From an uncultured Bacteroidota bacterium (GTDB lineage Bacteria > Bacteroidota > Bacteroidia > Bacteroidales > P3): a stretch of 64,000 nt of DNA. The notes under the pieces are model-generated. The model was given only the letters and a program-made list of their open reading frames with translations, did no database searches and was not told the DNA's origin. The position numbers and the translations under genes were made by a program. The first letter of the stretch is position 1. Every line of letters starts with the position of its first letter. This document shows, piece after piece, positions 38,641 through 47,139 of this stretch. The stretch spans positions 124,001 through 188,000 of the forward strand of contig CADAQX010000002.1 in assembly GCA_902790215.1 (NCBI GenBank), given 5' to 3'.

Positions 38641-41340
38641 ATGTCACTTGCCCCCAAGTATGACCCCAGTATCGTGGAGGAAAAATGGTACTCCTTCTGG
38701 GTAGAAAAGAAACTCTTTCATTCCGAACCTGACAACCGCAAGGCTTACACCATCGTGATTCCGCCGCCCAATGTGACGGGTGTGCTGCACATGGGCCACA
38801 TGCTCAACAACACCATTCAGGATGTGCTGATACGCCGTGCCCGTATGCTCGGCTTTAATGCCTGCTGGGTTCCCGGCACCGACCACGCCTCCATTTCCAC
38901 CGAGGCAAAGGTGGTGGCCATGCTCAAAGAACGCGGCATCGACAAGCGCAGCCTGTCGCGCGACCAGTTCCTCGAGTACGCATGGGAGTGGAAAGAGAAA
39001 TACGGAGGCATTATCCTCAAGCAGCTGCGCAAGCTGGGCGCCTCGTGCGACTGGGACCGCACCGCCTTCACCATGGACGACATTCGGTATGAGAGCGTCA
39101 TCCGTGTGTTTGTTGACCTGTATAACAAGGGTCTTATCTACCGCGGTGTGCGTATGGTGAACTGGGACCCCCAAGCCCTGACAGCCGTCAGCGACGAGGA
39201 GGTTATCTACAAGGAGAGCCACGGCAAGCTGTACTACTTGAGATATTATCTGGATTCCGAATTATCTGAATATTCAGAAGATTCCGAGGAGTCCGGCATC
39301 AAGCAGAATGAGAAAGGCCAGTACATCGTGGTGGCCACCACGCGTCCTGAGACTATCCTCGGCGATACCGCCGTGTGTGTCCATCCTGAAGACCCGCGCT
39401 ACTCCGCCCTCAAGGGCAAGCAGGTGATTGTACCCGGTGTGGGCCGTAGTGTGAAGATTATCATGGACGAGTATGTGGACCGCGAGTTCGGCACGGGTGC
39501 CTTGAAGATTACCCCTGCCCACGACATCAACGACTACAACCTCGGCATGAAGTATGGCCTTGAGACCATCGACATCTTCAATGACAACGGCACCCTCAAC
39601 GACAAGGGCATGCAGTATGCCGGCATGGACCGCTTTGCCTGCCGCAAGCAGATTGTCAAAGACTTCGAGGAGGCCGGTCTGATTGAGAAAATCGAGGATT
39701 ACACCAACAAGGTGGGCCATTCCGAGCGCACCGATGCTGTTATCGAGCCAAAACTCTCGGCACAGTGGTTTGTGCGTATGTCCGGCTTGGCAAAGAAGGC
39801 TCTCGAAGTGGTGGAGGACGACACCATCCAGTTCCACCCCGCTAAGTTCAAAAACACTTATCGCCACTGGCTGGAGAACATCAAGGACTGGTGCATCAGC
39901 CGTCAGCTGTGGTGGGGTCACCGCATCCCTGCCTATTACTACGAGGTGGACGGCAAGCCCGAAGTCGTCGTGGCTGTCAACCGCGAGGAGGCTTTCCGTC
40001 TGGCATGCGAGAAGCATCCCGGTGCAGTAAAGGCTGCCGAAGACCTGCGTCAGGACGAGGACGCCCTCGACACTTGGTTCAGCAGCTGGCTGTGGCCCAT
40101 CAGTCTGTTCGACGGCATCCGCAACCCCGACAACGACGAGATAAAGTATTACTATCCCACCGACACCCTTATCACTGCCCCCGACATCATCTTCTTCTGG
40201 GTGGCACGAATGATTATGGCCGGCGAGGAGTACCGTCAGGAGGTGCCTTTCCGCCATGTCTATTTCACGGGTATCGTGCGTGACAAGCTCGGCCGCAAGA
40301 TGTCCAAGAGCCTTGGCAACAGTCCCGACCCGATAGGTCTGATTGAGAAATACGGTGCCGACGGTGTGCGTATGGGCATGCTGCTCACCGCTCCCGCAGG
40401 CAATGACATTCCCTTCGACGAGAGCATCTGTGAGCAAGGCCGTAATTTCTCCAACAAGATATGGAACGCCCTCCGCTTAGTCAAAGGCTGGGAAGTAAGC
40501 GACGGCTCCGACCAGTCCGACAAGACCGACACCCTCTACAATAACAACGTCAGCGTCCAGTGGATGGAAATGCGCATGGCGCAAGTGCTGGAGGAAATCG
40601 AGAAGGACTTTGACGAGTTCCGCCTGAGCGAGGCCCTTATGAAGAGCTATAAGCTTGTCTGGGACGACTTCTGCTCTTGGTACCTCGAAATGATCAAGCC
40701 CGCCTATGGCACACCCATTGACCGCGAGACCTACGAGGCCACCCTCGGCATCTTCGACCGCCTCATGCGCATGCTGCACCCCTTCATGCCCTTCGTCACT
40801 GAAGAGATTTGGCATGCTTTGGCCGAGCGCCCCGAAGGTGCCAGCATCATGGTGCAGCACATGCCCCACAGCGTGTTCTACGACCAGCGCATGCTCGACG
40901 ACTTCGAGATGGCACGCGAGATTATCGCCGGTGTCCGCAACTTGCGCAACAGCAAAGGCCTTTCTCCCAAGGAGGTGCTTGACCTCTACGTCAAGGGCAA
41001 CTGCCCCGCCATGTACAACGGCATCATCTGCAAGTTGGGCAGTGTGGGCAAGATAGAGTCCGTCACCGATAAGGTGGAAGGTGCGCTGAGCTTCATGGTG
41101 GGCACCACCGAGTGCTTTGTGCCCGTCAGCCAGAACATCGACAAAGAGGCCGAACTGAAAAAGCTCAACGAAGAGCTGAAGTATGCCGAAGGCTTCCTCG
41201 CCTCGGTCATGAAGAAACTCAGCAATGAGAAGTTCGTCAACGGAGCCCCCGAGAAGGTGGTCGCCGTCGAGCGTCAGAAGAAAGCCGACGCCGAAAGCAA
41301 GATAGCCGCCCTCAAAGCCCAGATAGAGGCCTTGGGTTGA
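38641..41340 (+). CDS. valS: Valyl-tRNA synthetase
   Basis: An 899-residue class I synthetase charging tRNA-Val. The HIGH motif is HMGH (50-53, in [12 protein letters not shown]), KMSKS is present near residue 552-556 ([13 protein letters not shown]), and a C-terminal coiled coil ([13 protein letters not shown] onward) is typical of ValRS. Start ATG 38641 ([16 protein letters not shown]) is chosen over the upstream frame. Two low-complexity acidic inserts stand out: [14 protein letters not shown] (about 206-221), within the editing-domain side, and [12 protein letters not shown] (about 620-632). Both are encoded by repeated short words. Confidence 0.97.
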   Translation: MSLAPKYDPSIVEEKWYSFWVEKKLFHSEPDNRKAYTIVIPPPNVTGVLHMGHMLNNTIQDVLIRRARMLGFNACWVPGTDHASISTEAKVVAMLKERGIDKRSLSRDQFLEYAWEWKEKYGGIILKQLRKLGASCDWDRTAFTMDDIRYESVIRVFVDLYNKGLIYRGVRMVNWDPQALTAVSDEEVIYKESHGKLYYLRYYLDSELSEYSEDSEESGIKQNEKGQYIVVATTRPETILGDTAVCVHPEDPRYSALKGKQVIVPGVGRSVKIIMDEYVDREFGTGALKITPAHDINDYNLGMKYGLETIDIFNDNGTLNDKGMQYAGMDRFACRKQIVKDFEEAGLIEKIEDYTNKVGHSERTDAVIEPKLSAQWFVRMSGLAKKALEVVEDDTIQFHPAKFKNTYRHWLENIKDWCISRQLWWGHRIPAYYYEVDGKPEVVVAVNREEAFRLACEKHPGAVKAAEDLRQDEDALDTWFSSWLWPISLFDGIRNPDNDEIKYYYPTDTLITAPDIIFFWVARMIMAGEEYRQEVPFRHVYFTGIVRDKLGRKMSKSLGNSPDPIGLIEKYGADGVRMGMLLTAPAGNDIPFDESICEQGRNFSNKIWNALRLVKGWEVSDGSDQSDKTDTLYNNNVSVQWMEMRMAQVLEEIEKDFDEFRLSEALMKSYKLVWDDFCSWYLEMIKPAYGTPIDRETYEATLGIFDRLMRMLHPFMPFVTEEIWHALAERPEGASIMVQHMPHSVFYDQRMLDDFEMAREIIAGVRNLRNSKGLSPKEVLDLYVKGNCPAMYNGIICKLGSVGKIESVTDKVEGALSFMVGTTECFVPVSQNIDKEAELKKLNEELKYAEGFLASVMKKLSNEKFVNGAPEKVVAVERQKKADAESKIAALKAQIEALG

Positions 41341-41386
41341 GGATTATCCAATTGCGTCTGCAATGTGGTCGCAATTTAAGATGTAG

Positions 41387-41418
41387 ATTGGGCACGCACG
41401 CGTGCCCAATTTTTTTTT
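41387..41418 (+). terminator. Terminator of valS
   Basis: ATTGGGCACGC-AC-GCGTGCCCAAT followed by nine T residues. Confidence 0.92.
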
Positions 41419-41426
41419 GTGTACAT

Positions 41427-41509
41427 TCGTCCTGAAAAATGTAGTTTTTATCCCGTTGGTCGTCCGAAAAAATGTAGTTTTTGATGCTTTCATCGTCCGG
41501 AAAAATGTA
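41427..41509. repeat. Three tandem 33-bp-spaced repeats, possible transposon end
   Basis: TCGTCC(T/G)(G/A)AAAAATGTAG(T)n occurs at 41427-41449, 41460-41482 and, shortened, 41493-41509. Multiple terminal repeats ending in ACATTTTT...GGACGA are a feature I associate with IS21-type element ends, but no transposase gene is present. The remaining gap to 41744 is A/T-rich with nothing recognised. Confidence 0.55.
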
Positions 41510-41744
41510 TAATTGTCCATTAAGTGACTTGCGTCCAGTGGTTTAAGTATTATAATCTTATTTCTTATATAAATGTACAGTTTCTATAGCTGTTATTATT
41601 TTCTATACTCAGATTAGGCCATTAGGACTGACCATAGTAATTAATATAGGACAAAAGATAATGTACGAATGCTTCTTTAGGTTCTATGCCTATAATGTTT
41701 TTTGCATTTGCAAATTTTTTTTAGCCTATGTCAGAAATAATTTG

Positions 41745-41752
41745 TATTTTTG
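41745..41752 (+). promoter_or_regulatory. Promoter -7 box of leader RNA C
   Basis: TATTTTTG, followed directly by CAAACGATTTC, the first stem strand of the RNA. Confidence 0.7.
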
Positions 41753-42011
41753 CAAACGATTTCGACAGGAAATCTTGAAGCGTTATACGATTTCTGTATG
41801 TGAAAATGTGAGAAGTTTTCTTAGGATTGCAGGATAAGTGTGACGGTTCACGTTTCAGCGTGGACTGCATGCAACTTCTCAATTCGAGGTATTCTCACAA
41901 CCGTCACATAGGAAGTGGTATTCGGTACCACGCTTTCTATTTGTATTACATGCTCAAATTGGTACTATTCGAGCAAAAAAGTTGCACCCGGCACAAATAA
42001 GGGTCTTTAAA
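41753..42011 (+). ncRNA. Structured leader RNA, copy C
   Basis: About 260 nt. 5' hairpin GATTTC/GAAATC (about 41758-41774), then GAAGCGTTATACG. TGTGACGGTT (41839-41848) pairs perfectly with AACCGTCACA (41899-41908) around hairpin CACG/CGTG (41849-41852 with 41859-41862). GAGAAGTT (41810-41817) is complementary to AACTTCTC (41873-41880), crossing that helix. AGCGTGG (41857-41863) is complementary to CCACGCT (41928-41934), whose strand can alternatively fold into GTGGTA/TACCAC (41915-41931). TGCTC/GAGCA (41951-41955 with 41971-41975) precedes GTTGCACCCGGCAC and TAAGGG, the end shared with copies A and D. The gene at 42012 follows at once. Confidence 0.7.
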
Positions 42012-42773
42012 ATGAGGAAAATATTGTCTTTCATTATGTTTGTTGTAATGGGCTTGATGTATTGCACTGCCCAAATCTCCCCAATCACAACCCTCCCGCG
42101 GTATGTATATTATTCAGGTTTAGATGCAAATAAATATTATCCGATGATTCCTGACGGGAATGTGATTTATATATACAACTGGAATGGCTCCTTATATAAA
42201 ACTGTTTCGGTTGTCCCCCCATCAGGATACTCTGTTTATGCTATTTCATGCTTGAGCAAAAAGTTTATAAACAATGATGATAAGTTGGAAATGTGTGTTA
42301 CTTTAATGGCAACATCTCATTCAGGAGATAATTTAAATGAAAAGATGTGGTTAATAAATGAAGATGGAACTAAATTGAACGATTTTGGAAATGGGTATTC
42401 ATTTTCTGCATCATTTGCCTCATACAATGGAGAAACACATCTCACTATATTAAAAACCACTATTAATCCCACAGCATACTCAACAACAATTTATCGCTGT
42501 AGTGGATCTGGTGTTGTTAACATAGCCCAACCAGATGAAAATGTAATAGGTTTAGCTTATCCCAATCCTGCAATTAATGTAATTACATTGCCTTATCAAC
42601 TAAAGGATAAATTGACATCACATATACATATCTACAATGAGAGTGGACATCTTGTCTCAACCATACCTGTCGGAGCACATTTCAATGAAATAAAAGTAGA
42701 TGTGTCAAGTTATTCCTCAGGGATTTACTTTTATGAATGTGAAGGGAAAACAAATAGTTTTATTGTTCAATAA
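42012..42773 (+). CDS. Small secreted protein with T9SS sorting tail
   Basis: A 253-residue secreted protein: signal MRKILSFIMFVVMGLMY ending CTAQ, a strand-rich middle with no known domain, and a C-terminal T9SS type-A signal (AYPNPAINVITLP, then IYNESGHLVSTIPV and GIYFYECEGKTNSFIVQ). It should be delivered to the cell surface through the type IX system. ATG 42012 is chosen over 41982, which lies inside the leader RNA. Coding is AT-rich compared with valS upstream. No partner is recognised. Confidence 0.8.
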   Translation: MRKILSFIMFVVMGLMYCTAQISPITTLPRYVYYSGLDANKYYPMIPDGNVIYIYNWNGSLYKTVSVVPPSGYSVYAISCLSKKFINNDDKLEMCVTLMATSHSGDNLNEKMWLINEDGTKLNDFGNGYSFSASFASYNGETHLTILKTTINPTAYSTTIYRCSGSGVVNIAQPDENVIGLAYPNPAINVITLPYQLKDKLTSHIHIYNESGHLVSTIPVGAHFNEIKVDVSSYSSGIYFYECEGKTNSFIVQ

Positions 42774-42801
42774 TACGTGTAATTAACTCAAATAAACAGA
42801 T

Positions 42802-43371
42802 ATGACAACGTTGTTCTCACTTTTGACAGTGCTGTTACCCATTGCAGCATGCGTTTTTGTCCCGAAATGGATGAAGAAAAATGGGAAAGGGAAAAATGCA
42901 GTCATTCGTATATTAGCAGGCATTGGGTGCGCTATAGCTCTTTTAATTGTTTTCGCATTATTATCTACTATTACGATGAATGATAATTCAAAAACAATAG
43001 ATGAAAGAACTGACACCAATGTAGTAGAACAGACCAATCAAGTTAAATATCCACTCTCCCCAGAATTTGAAGAGTTTGCTTACTTTAAACGCGACAAAAA
43101 AGGAGATTTCAACTATCGCATTTTTGTTTTCATAACTGATGCTTCACCTAAAGACATGGAAAAACATGCTAAAAAACAAATGTGGTCAAAACAAGGAACC
43201 ACAATGGTGTGCTATTTCCGTAGTAGTGAGGGATTGGATTCTGATGCTATTACTCTTGCAAAAGATGTTGATGCAGCTATCGGTGAGGTGTGGAAACCTA
43301 CATTGGTGGCACGTTATATGCATTGGCCTTCAGGAAAAGAAGAATTTACTGAAAACCCTTATGTGGAATAA
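42802..43371 (+). CDS. Hypothetical membrane protein
   Basis: A 189-residue protein with two N-terminal transmembrane helices (about residues 4-20 and 35-57) separated by a basic loop WMKKNGKGKN, then an extracytoplasmic domain with FNYRIFVFITDASPKDMEKH and MVCYFRSSEGL. I do not recognise the family. It follows the T9SS protein by 28 nt and may be in its transcript. The composition is AT-rich. Confidence 0.65.
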   Translation: MTTLFSLLTVLLPIAACVFVPKWMKKNGKGKNAVIRILAGIGCAIALLIVFALLSTITMNDNSKTIDERTDTNVVEQTNQVKYPLSPEFEEFAYFKRDKKGDFNYRIFVFITDASPKDMEKHAKKQMWSKQGTTMVCYFRSSEGLDSDAITLAKDVDAAIGEVWKPTLVARYMHWPSGKEEFTENPYVE

Positions 43372-43612
43372 TACATTTATATTCGCCAACAACGCTGTTG
43401 AATGATTTATGGGTTTCTAGATTGTATCTATATCCCATTTTCAAGAGCGTCATTGCTGTATTTAGGGGACTTCTTTAAATCGCCTCGAAGGTGAGACTAT
43501 TAATAACACGGTACAAGCGGAAGTCGCAGTGCCGTGACACTCAGAAATCAGGGAACTGCGTCCCGACGGGACGCGACATTGAAAACAAACTAATAGAACA
43601 CACCTTTAATAT
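43372..43612. other. Gene-free gap with hairpins upstream of hipBST
   Basis: No credible ORF. Contains CACGGTA/TGCCGTG (43508-43514 with about 43532-43538) and the palindrome GCGTCCC-GAC-GGGACGC near 43558-43574. No gene, IS or tRNA is recognised. Confidence 0.5.
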
Positions 43613-43684
43613 AAAATCGCAACATGTTGCGATTTTATTTTGCTAAATGGAAAAAAAGTTGTACTTTTGCAGCGGAAATCGCAA
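43613..43684. promoter_or_regulatory. hipBST promoter with palindromic operator
   Basis: AAAATCGCAACATGTT then GCGATTTT (43613-43636) is a perfect 24-bp palindrome. The half-site AAATCGCAA recurs at 43676-43684, after the -7 box TACTTTTG (43662-43669). Sites on both sides of the promoter suggest autorepression by the HipB-like protein encoded next. Confidence 0.75.
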
Positions 43685-43696
43685 TATATTGGTATT

Positions 43697-43918
43697 ATGG
43701 ACTTGAAGGAAATTGGACAGATTATCAGGGAGCGGCGGGCGGTGCTGGGGGTGAACCAGCGCACCGTTTCGGAGCTTTCGGGGGTTGCAGTTAACACCCT
43801 TGTGGCCATTGAACGCGGTGAAGGGAACCCTCAGATTACCACTTTGCTGGATATTTTGGAGACTATCGGGCTACAATTTGATGTGAAACCTAAAGTGATG
43901 GAGTATGAGACAAGGTAA
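43697..43918 (+). CDS. hipB: HipB-like antitoxin, HTH (Xre family)
   Basis: A 73-residue DNA-binding protein starting at ATG 43697. It has a complete Xre helix-turn-helix: IIRERRAVLGVNQRTVSELS then VNTLVAIERGEGNPQITTLL. In hipBST operons HipB represses its own promoter and supports the antitoxin complex. The upstream extension to 43640 would lie across the promoter, so it is rejected. The gene overlaps the start of hipS by 14 nt. The palindrome at 43613-43636 is the likely operator. Confidence 0.9.
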   Translation: MDLKEIGQIIRERRAVLGVNQRTVSELSGVAVNTLVAIERGEGNPQITTLLDILETIGLQFDVKPKVMEYETR

Positions 43919-44216
43919 TGTATATGTAAACGGCACAGAAGCTGGCATCCTTCAGGAGGATGACAGCGGACAGTACACGTTCTCATACAAAGACGACTAT
44001 CAGGGCAGACCTGTATGCCTCACCATGCCAATACGGAATGAGGAATACAAGTCCGATTACCTGTTTCCGTTTTTTTTCAATATGCTCTCGGAGGGTGCCA
44101 ACCGCAAGATGCAGTCGCAACTGTTGCACATCGACGAGAATGACGATTTCGGCATCTTGCTGGCCACAGCACAGACTGATACTATCGGAGCCGTAACCAT
44201 TAAACCAATTGCATGA
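43905..44216 (+). CDS. hipS: HipS-like protein (HipA N-terminal subdomain)
   Basis: A 103-residue protein matching the N-terminal subdomain of HipA: VNGTEAGILQEDDSGQYTF, then YQGRPVCLTMPIRNEEY and FPFFFNMLSEGANRK. In the tripartite system this piece is a separate gene, and in E. coli HipS is the actual antitoxin against the kinase. It overlaps hipB (14 nt) and hipT (4 nt), so the three are translationally coupled. Length is as expected. Confidence 0.88.
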   Translation: MRQGNVYVNGTEAGILQEDDSGQYTFSYKDDYQGRPVCLTMPIRNEEYKSDYLFPFFFNMLSEGANRKMQSQLLHIDENDDFGILLATAQTDTIGAVTIKPIA

Positions 44217-45214
44217 TGGAAGAATTGAAATTTTGTCCCTCTACACTAAAGGAAGGCTATAACACATATTCCACCGAAGCCTGTCGCAATTTGTTTGGAG
44301 GGAAACAAGTGTCGCATATACTGGATTTTGACAGTCCAAATAACGATAGTGCCGATTCCACCGACTATGCTGAGCATATCGGTCGCATCTCGCTCTCGGG
44401 TGTGCAGCCCAAAGGGTCGCTCGTGTTAAGAGACGGCTCGTTAATGAAACCCAAGGAAGGTGAAAGGGGAGAGTATATCCTGAAACCCGCGCCGGTGTCA
44501 TACGCATTGCTGGAACGCAAATACTGTCCGGCCAACGAACACCTCACCATGCAGATGGCGGCACAAGCATACGGGATTGAGACCGCCGCCAATGCGCTGT
44601 GTTTTTTTCGCGACGGCGAGGCTGCCTATATTACCAAACGGTTCGACGTCGCCCCCGACGGCTCGAAATACCCGCAAGAGGACTTTGCCTCACTGGCAGG
44701 GCTAACGAAAGCCAACGGAGGCACCAACTACAAGTACGGCGTATTGAGTTATGAAGACTGTGCCGACATTATACGGCGCTATGTACGGGCTGCCCAGGTG
44801 GATCTGCTGCGATTCTTCCGTGTGGTGCTTTTCAACTACATCACACTGAACGACGATGCACACTTGAAGAACTTCTCCCTGATAGACCGAGGAAACGGCG
44901 ACTACCGCCTTGCTCCAGCCTATGACCTCATCAATACAAGCCTACATCTGCATACCCCTCAAATCTTCGCGTTGGAGAAAGGCCTGTTCAAGGAAGGCAT
45001 GAAGATGACCGACATCCATACCGTTGACCGAAACGATTTTGAGGAATTCGGCAGAAGAATCGGCTTGCCCGAAAGAATGGTCAAGCGTGAGATTGACACC
45101 TTTGCAGAGGAATCGCCTAGTGCCTTGGAGTTGATTGAACACTCATTTCTGTCGGAGGAGTTAAAAAAGAGTTACAAACAGTCTTATCAATATCGTTGTT
45201 TTACTATAAGATGA
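44213..45214 (+). CDS. hipT: HipT-like serine/threonine kinase toxin
   Basis: A 333-residue kinase toxin corresponding to the rest of HipA. The glycine-rich/P-loop-like SLSGVQPKGSLVL region (about 60-75), ILKPAP for ATP contact, the catalytic loop NDDAHLKNFSLI (about 218-229) with Asp and Asn, and YDLINT with the metal-binding aspartate are all present. In HipT of E. coli the target is tryptophanyl-tRNA synthetase and in HipA glutamyl-tRNA synthetase; the target here is unknown. The serines of the SLSGVQPK loop are where autophosphorylation occurs in the family. It overlaps hipS by 4 nt. Confidence 0.9.
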   Translation: MMEELKFCPSTLKEGYNTYSTEACRNLFGGKQVSHILDFDSPNNDSADSTDYAEHIGRISLSGVQPKGSLVLRDGSLMKPKEGERGEYILKPAPVSYALLERKYCPANEHLTMQMAAQAYGIETAANALCFFRDGEAAYITKRFDVAPDGSKYPQEDFASLAGLTKANGGTNYKYGVLSYEDCADIIRRYVRAAQVDLLRFFRVVLFNYITLNDDAHLKNFSLIDRGNGDYRLAPAYDLINTSLHLHTPQIFALEKGLFKEGMKMTDIHTVDRNDFEEFGRRIGLPERMVKREIDTFAEESPSALELIEHSFLSEELKKSYKQSYQYRCFTIR

Positions 45215-45221
45215 TTCAAGT

Positions 45222-46064
45222 ATGAAAGAACTAAAAACATTTGTTATTACTTGTTTGTTGTTGCTGCCTGTGATAGGGTGGGGGCAGAGCGAGTTTACTC
45301 GGCGGGTTAGTGCTGAGGAGATGGGGTATCGGGGTAAGGTGCAGGCGGTGCAGCGCACGGAGTTTTGCACTGACGAGGACAACAAGTTCTTCGTTACCAC
45401 GGCGGAGGCGTATAACGAGCAGGGTCTGCGGACTGATATGTCCATTATTGACAACATCTATCAGACCAACTACCACTATGAGTATGACGGCAGCGGACAG
45501 CTGGTCTATTATGTGGCAACCTTCTCCGATGGAGAGAAGGACAGCATTGTGTTCCACTACAATAATGACGGATGTCTGTCTGGGTATGAAGAATATATGC
45601 TCAGCGCTGACCCAACGGAAGGGAATAGTGTGACGGACTTCATAGTGACCTGCGACACCCAGTGCCGGGTGCTGATGTGCGCCTCGGTGTGGTATGACAC
45701 CATGAGGTATGATTATGACAGTACGGGCAGGATACTCTCCATGACAGGACACGGACTTCCAGACAAAATAAAGACTTTCCATTACGATAAGAATGGACGG
45801 CTGGAAAGAGTCAGAATGGGTGCGCAATATTACGAAGATGCCCACTACCGCTATAATGTACAGGGTGACACCATAGAGACATGGCAAACTAACTGGGAAC
45901 GCTTCGAGAAAGAGAAAGGCGCCCACGAGGTGGGCGAACACAAGTATTTCTCCTACACCGAATATGACGACCACGGCAACTGGAAGAAGGCCGATGTACG
46001 GGTGGTGGAGAACAGGAAGCCGTATGTCTATCATGTCGTCAGGACTATTACGTATTACGAGTAG
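45222..46064 (+). CDS. Secreted protein with YD/RHS-like repeats
   Basis: A 280-residue secreted protein with signal LPVIGWGQ, then several short motifs such as YEYDGSGQLVYY, YDSTGRILSMTG and YDKNGRLERVRM that resemble YD/RHS-type repeats found in many Bacteroidota surface proteins. It appears too short for a toxin-delivery RHS protein. It follows hipT by 7 nt, which is probably chance, as its codon use is closer to the GC-rich background. No function assigned. Confidence 0.7.
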   Translation: MKELKTFVITCLLLLPVIGWGQSEFTRRVSAEEMGYRGKVQAVQRTEFCTDEDNKFFVTTAEAYNEQGLRTDMSIIDNIYQTNYHYEYDGSGQLVYYVATFSDGEKDSIVFHYNNDGCLSGYEEYMLSADPTEGNSVTDFIVTCDTQCRVLMCASVWYDTMRYDYDSTGRILSMTGHGLPDKIKTFHYDKNGRLERVRMGAQYYEDAHYRYNVQGDTIETWQTNWERFEKEKGAHEVGEHKYFSYTEYDDHGNWKKADVRVVENRKPYVYHVVRTITYYE

Positions 46065-46195
46065 GGCTGAGCAACTGGACAGGTCGGGAGAATAATCGCC
46101 CTGTGTTGCGGGACATGAAGGCGGTGGTATCAGTCTTTCTGTCGCGATGTGTAGGTCTGCGTGGCAGGTTTTCTTTGTCATGTCGTTTTTTTTAT

Positions 46196-46203
46196 GTATT
46201 TTT
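46196..46203 (+). promoter_or_regulatory. Promoter -7 box of YjbH-like pair
   Basis: TATTTTTG, 28 nt before the start at 46231. Confidence 0.65.
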
Positions 46204-46230
46204 GCACTCAGTGTTTAATACGATAATAGT

Positions 46231-47139
46231 ATGAGTTTGAAAAGGCAAGTTATTCAAATACATCGTTTTTTACGTCGATGTGTGCTTGCGGGGCTGTTGT
46301 TGGGGGCTGTGCTGTCGGAGGCTTCGGGGCAGAGCATTGACATTTTCAGCGGTGTGGAGCTGCATTTTAAGGACCTTGATTTCAAGCGTCAGTACGATGT
46401 GCTCATCAACCTCACGCCCGGATTCAAGTGGGACATGGGCAATCACTGGCAACTGTCAGGACAGGTTATTGTCCCCGTATTCAACCAGTATGGGGAGGAT
46501 TTCAGTGGCATCCGCCCCAATAATCTTGCGGTGAGCAAGCAGCTGAAGACCGGCCCGTTTTACTGGAAGGCTACTGCGGGATTGTTTTCGCACAATAGAT
46601 ACGGCATCGATTTGAAGACTTTTGTGCCGGTGACCGAGTGGCTAGCCTTCGAGGCGCAGGCGGGCTATCTGGGACAGCTGTTCACCTGGCCGTTCTGGTA
46701 TATAGGCAAGCCCGACCGGTTTGCGGGCACCGTGGGCGGCGACATCTACCTAAAACGGTGGAACGCCCAGCTGCGCGGTGTCGCAGGGTGGTATCTCTAT
46801 CAGGACTACGGCTTCGAAGCTGAGGCAATGAGGCATTTCAACCACACTACGGTGTCGGTCTATGCTAACTGGAACAACTTAACCCGTTTTGACGCAGGCT
46901 TCCGCGTGGTGGTGATGATTCCACCGTATCACCGCAAGGCGAGGGTGGTGAATTTCCGTCCGGCATCTAACTTCCGCCTGTCATACACGGTGATGTTCCA
47001 TCCATATTCCAACGTAATGTATAAGACCGACCCGGAGGAGAACGAGCGCGACGGGTGGTTCGACCGCGACTTGCTGGAGTGGGGAAGCCACACAATGGCA
47101 CCAGACTTCATTATTGAAGGAAAGGAGGTTGAAGAATGA
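46231..47139 (+). CDS. YjbH-like outer-membrane protein, first of two
   Basis: A 302-residue secreted protein: signal region ending EASGQ, then a strand-rich barrel-like sequence with FSGVELHFKDLDFKRQYDV and WDMGNHWQLSGQVIVPV. These fit the second half of YjbH-type outer-membrane proteins linked to exopolysaccharide export. The next gene overlaps by 4 nt and resembles the first half. YjbH proteins are normally about 700 residues, so the pair may be a split and reordered version. Assignment is from pattern only. Confidence 0.6.
   Translation: MSLKRQVIQIHRFLRRCVLAGLLLGAVLSEASGQSIDIFSGVELHFKDLDFKRQYDVLINLTPGFKWDMGNHWQLSGQVIVPVFNQYGEDFSGIRPNNLAVSKQLKTGPFYWKATAGLFSHNRYGIDLKTFVPVTEWLAFEAQAGYLGQLFTWPFWYIGKPDRFAGTVGGDIYLKRWNAQLRGVAGWYLYQDYGFEAEAMRHFNHTTVSVYANWNNLTRFDAGFRVVVMIPPYHRKARVVNFRPASNFRLSYTVMFHPYSNVMYKTDPEENERDGWFDRDLLEWGSHTMAPDFIIEGKEVEE

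Noticed and set aside
41427-41509. Complete insertion sequence after valS
   Set aside because: Only end-like repeats are present; there is no transposase ORF on either strand between 41340 and 42012.
43372-43612. tRNA or small ORF in the gap before hipBST
   Set aside because: Hairpins are present but no cloverleaf with a T-arm GTTCRANNC or CCA end, and no ORF with plausible coding character.
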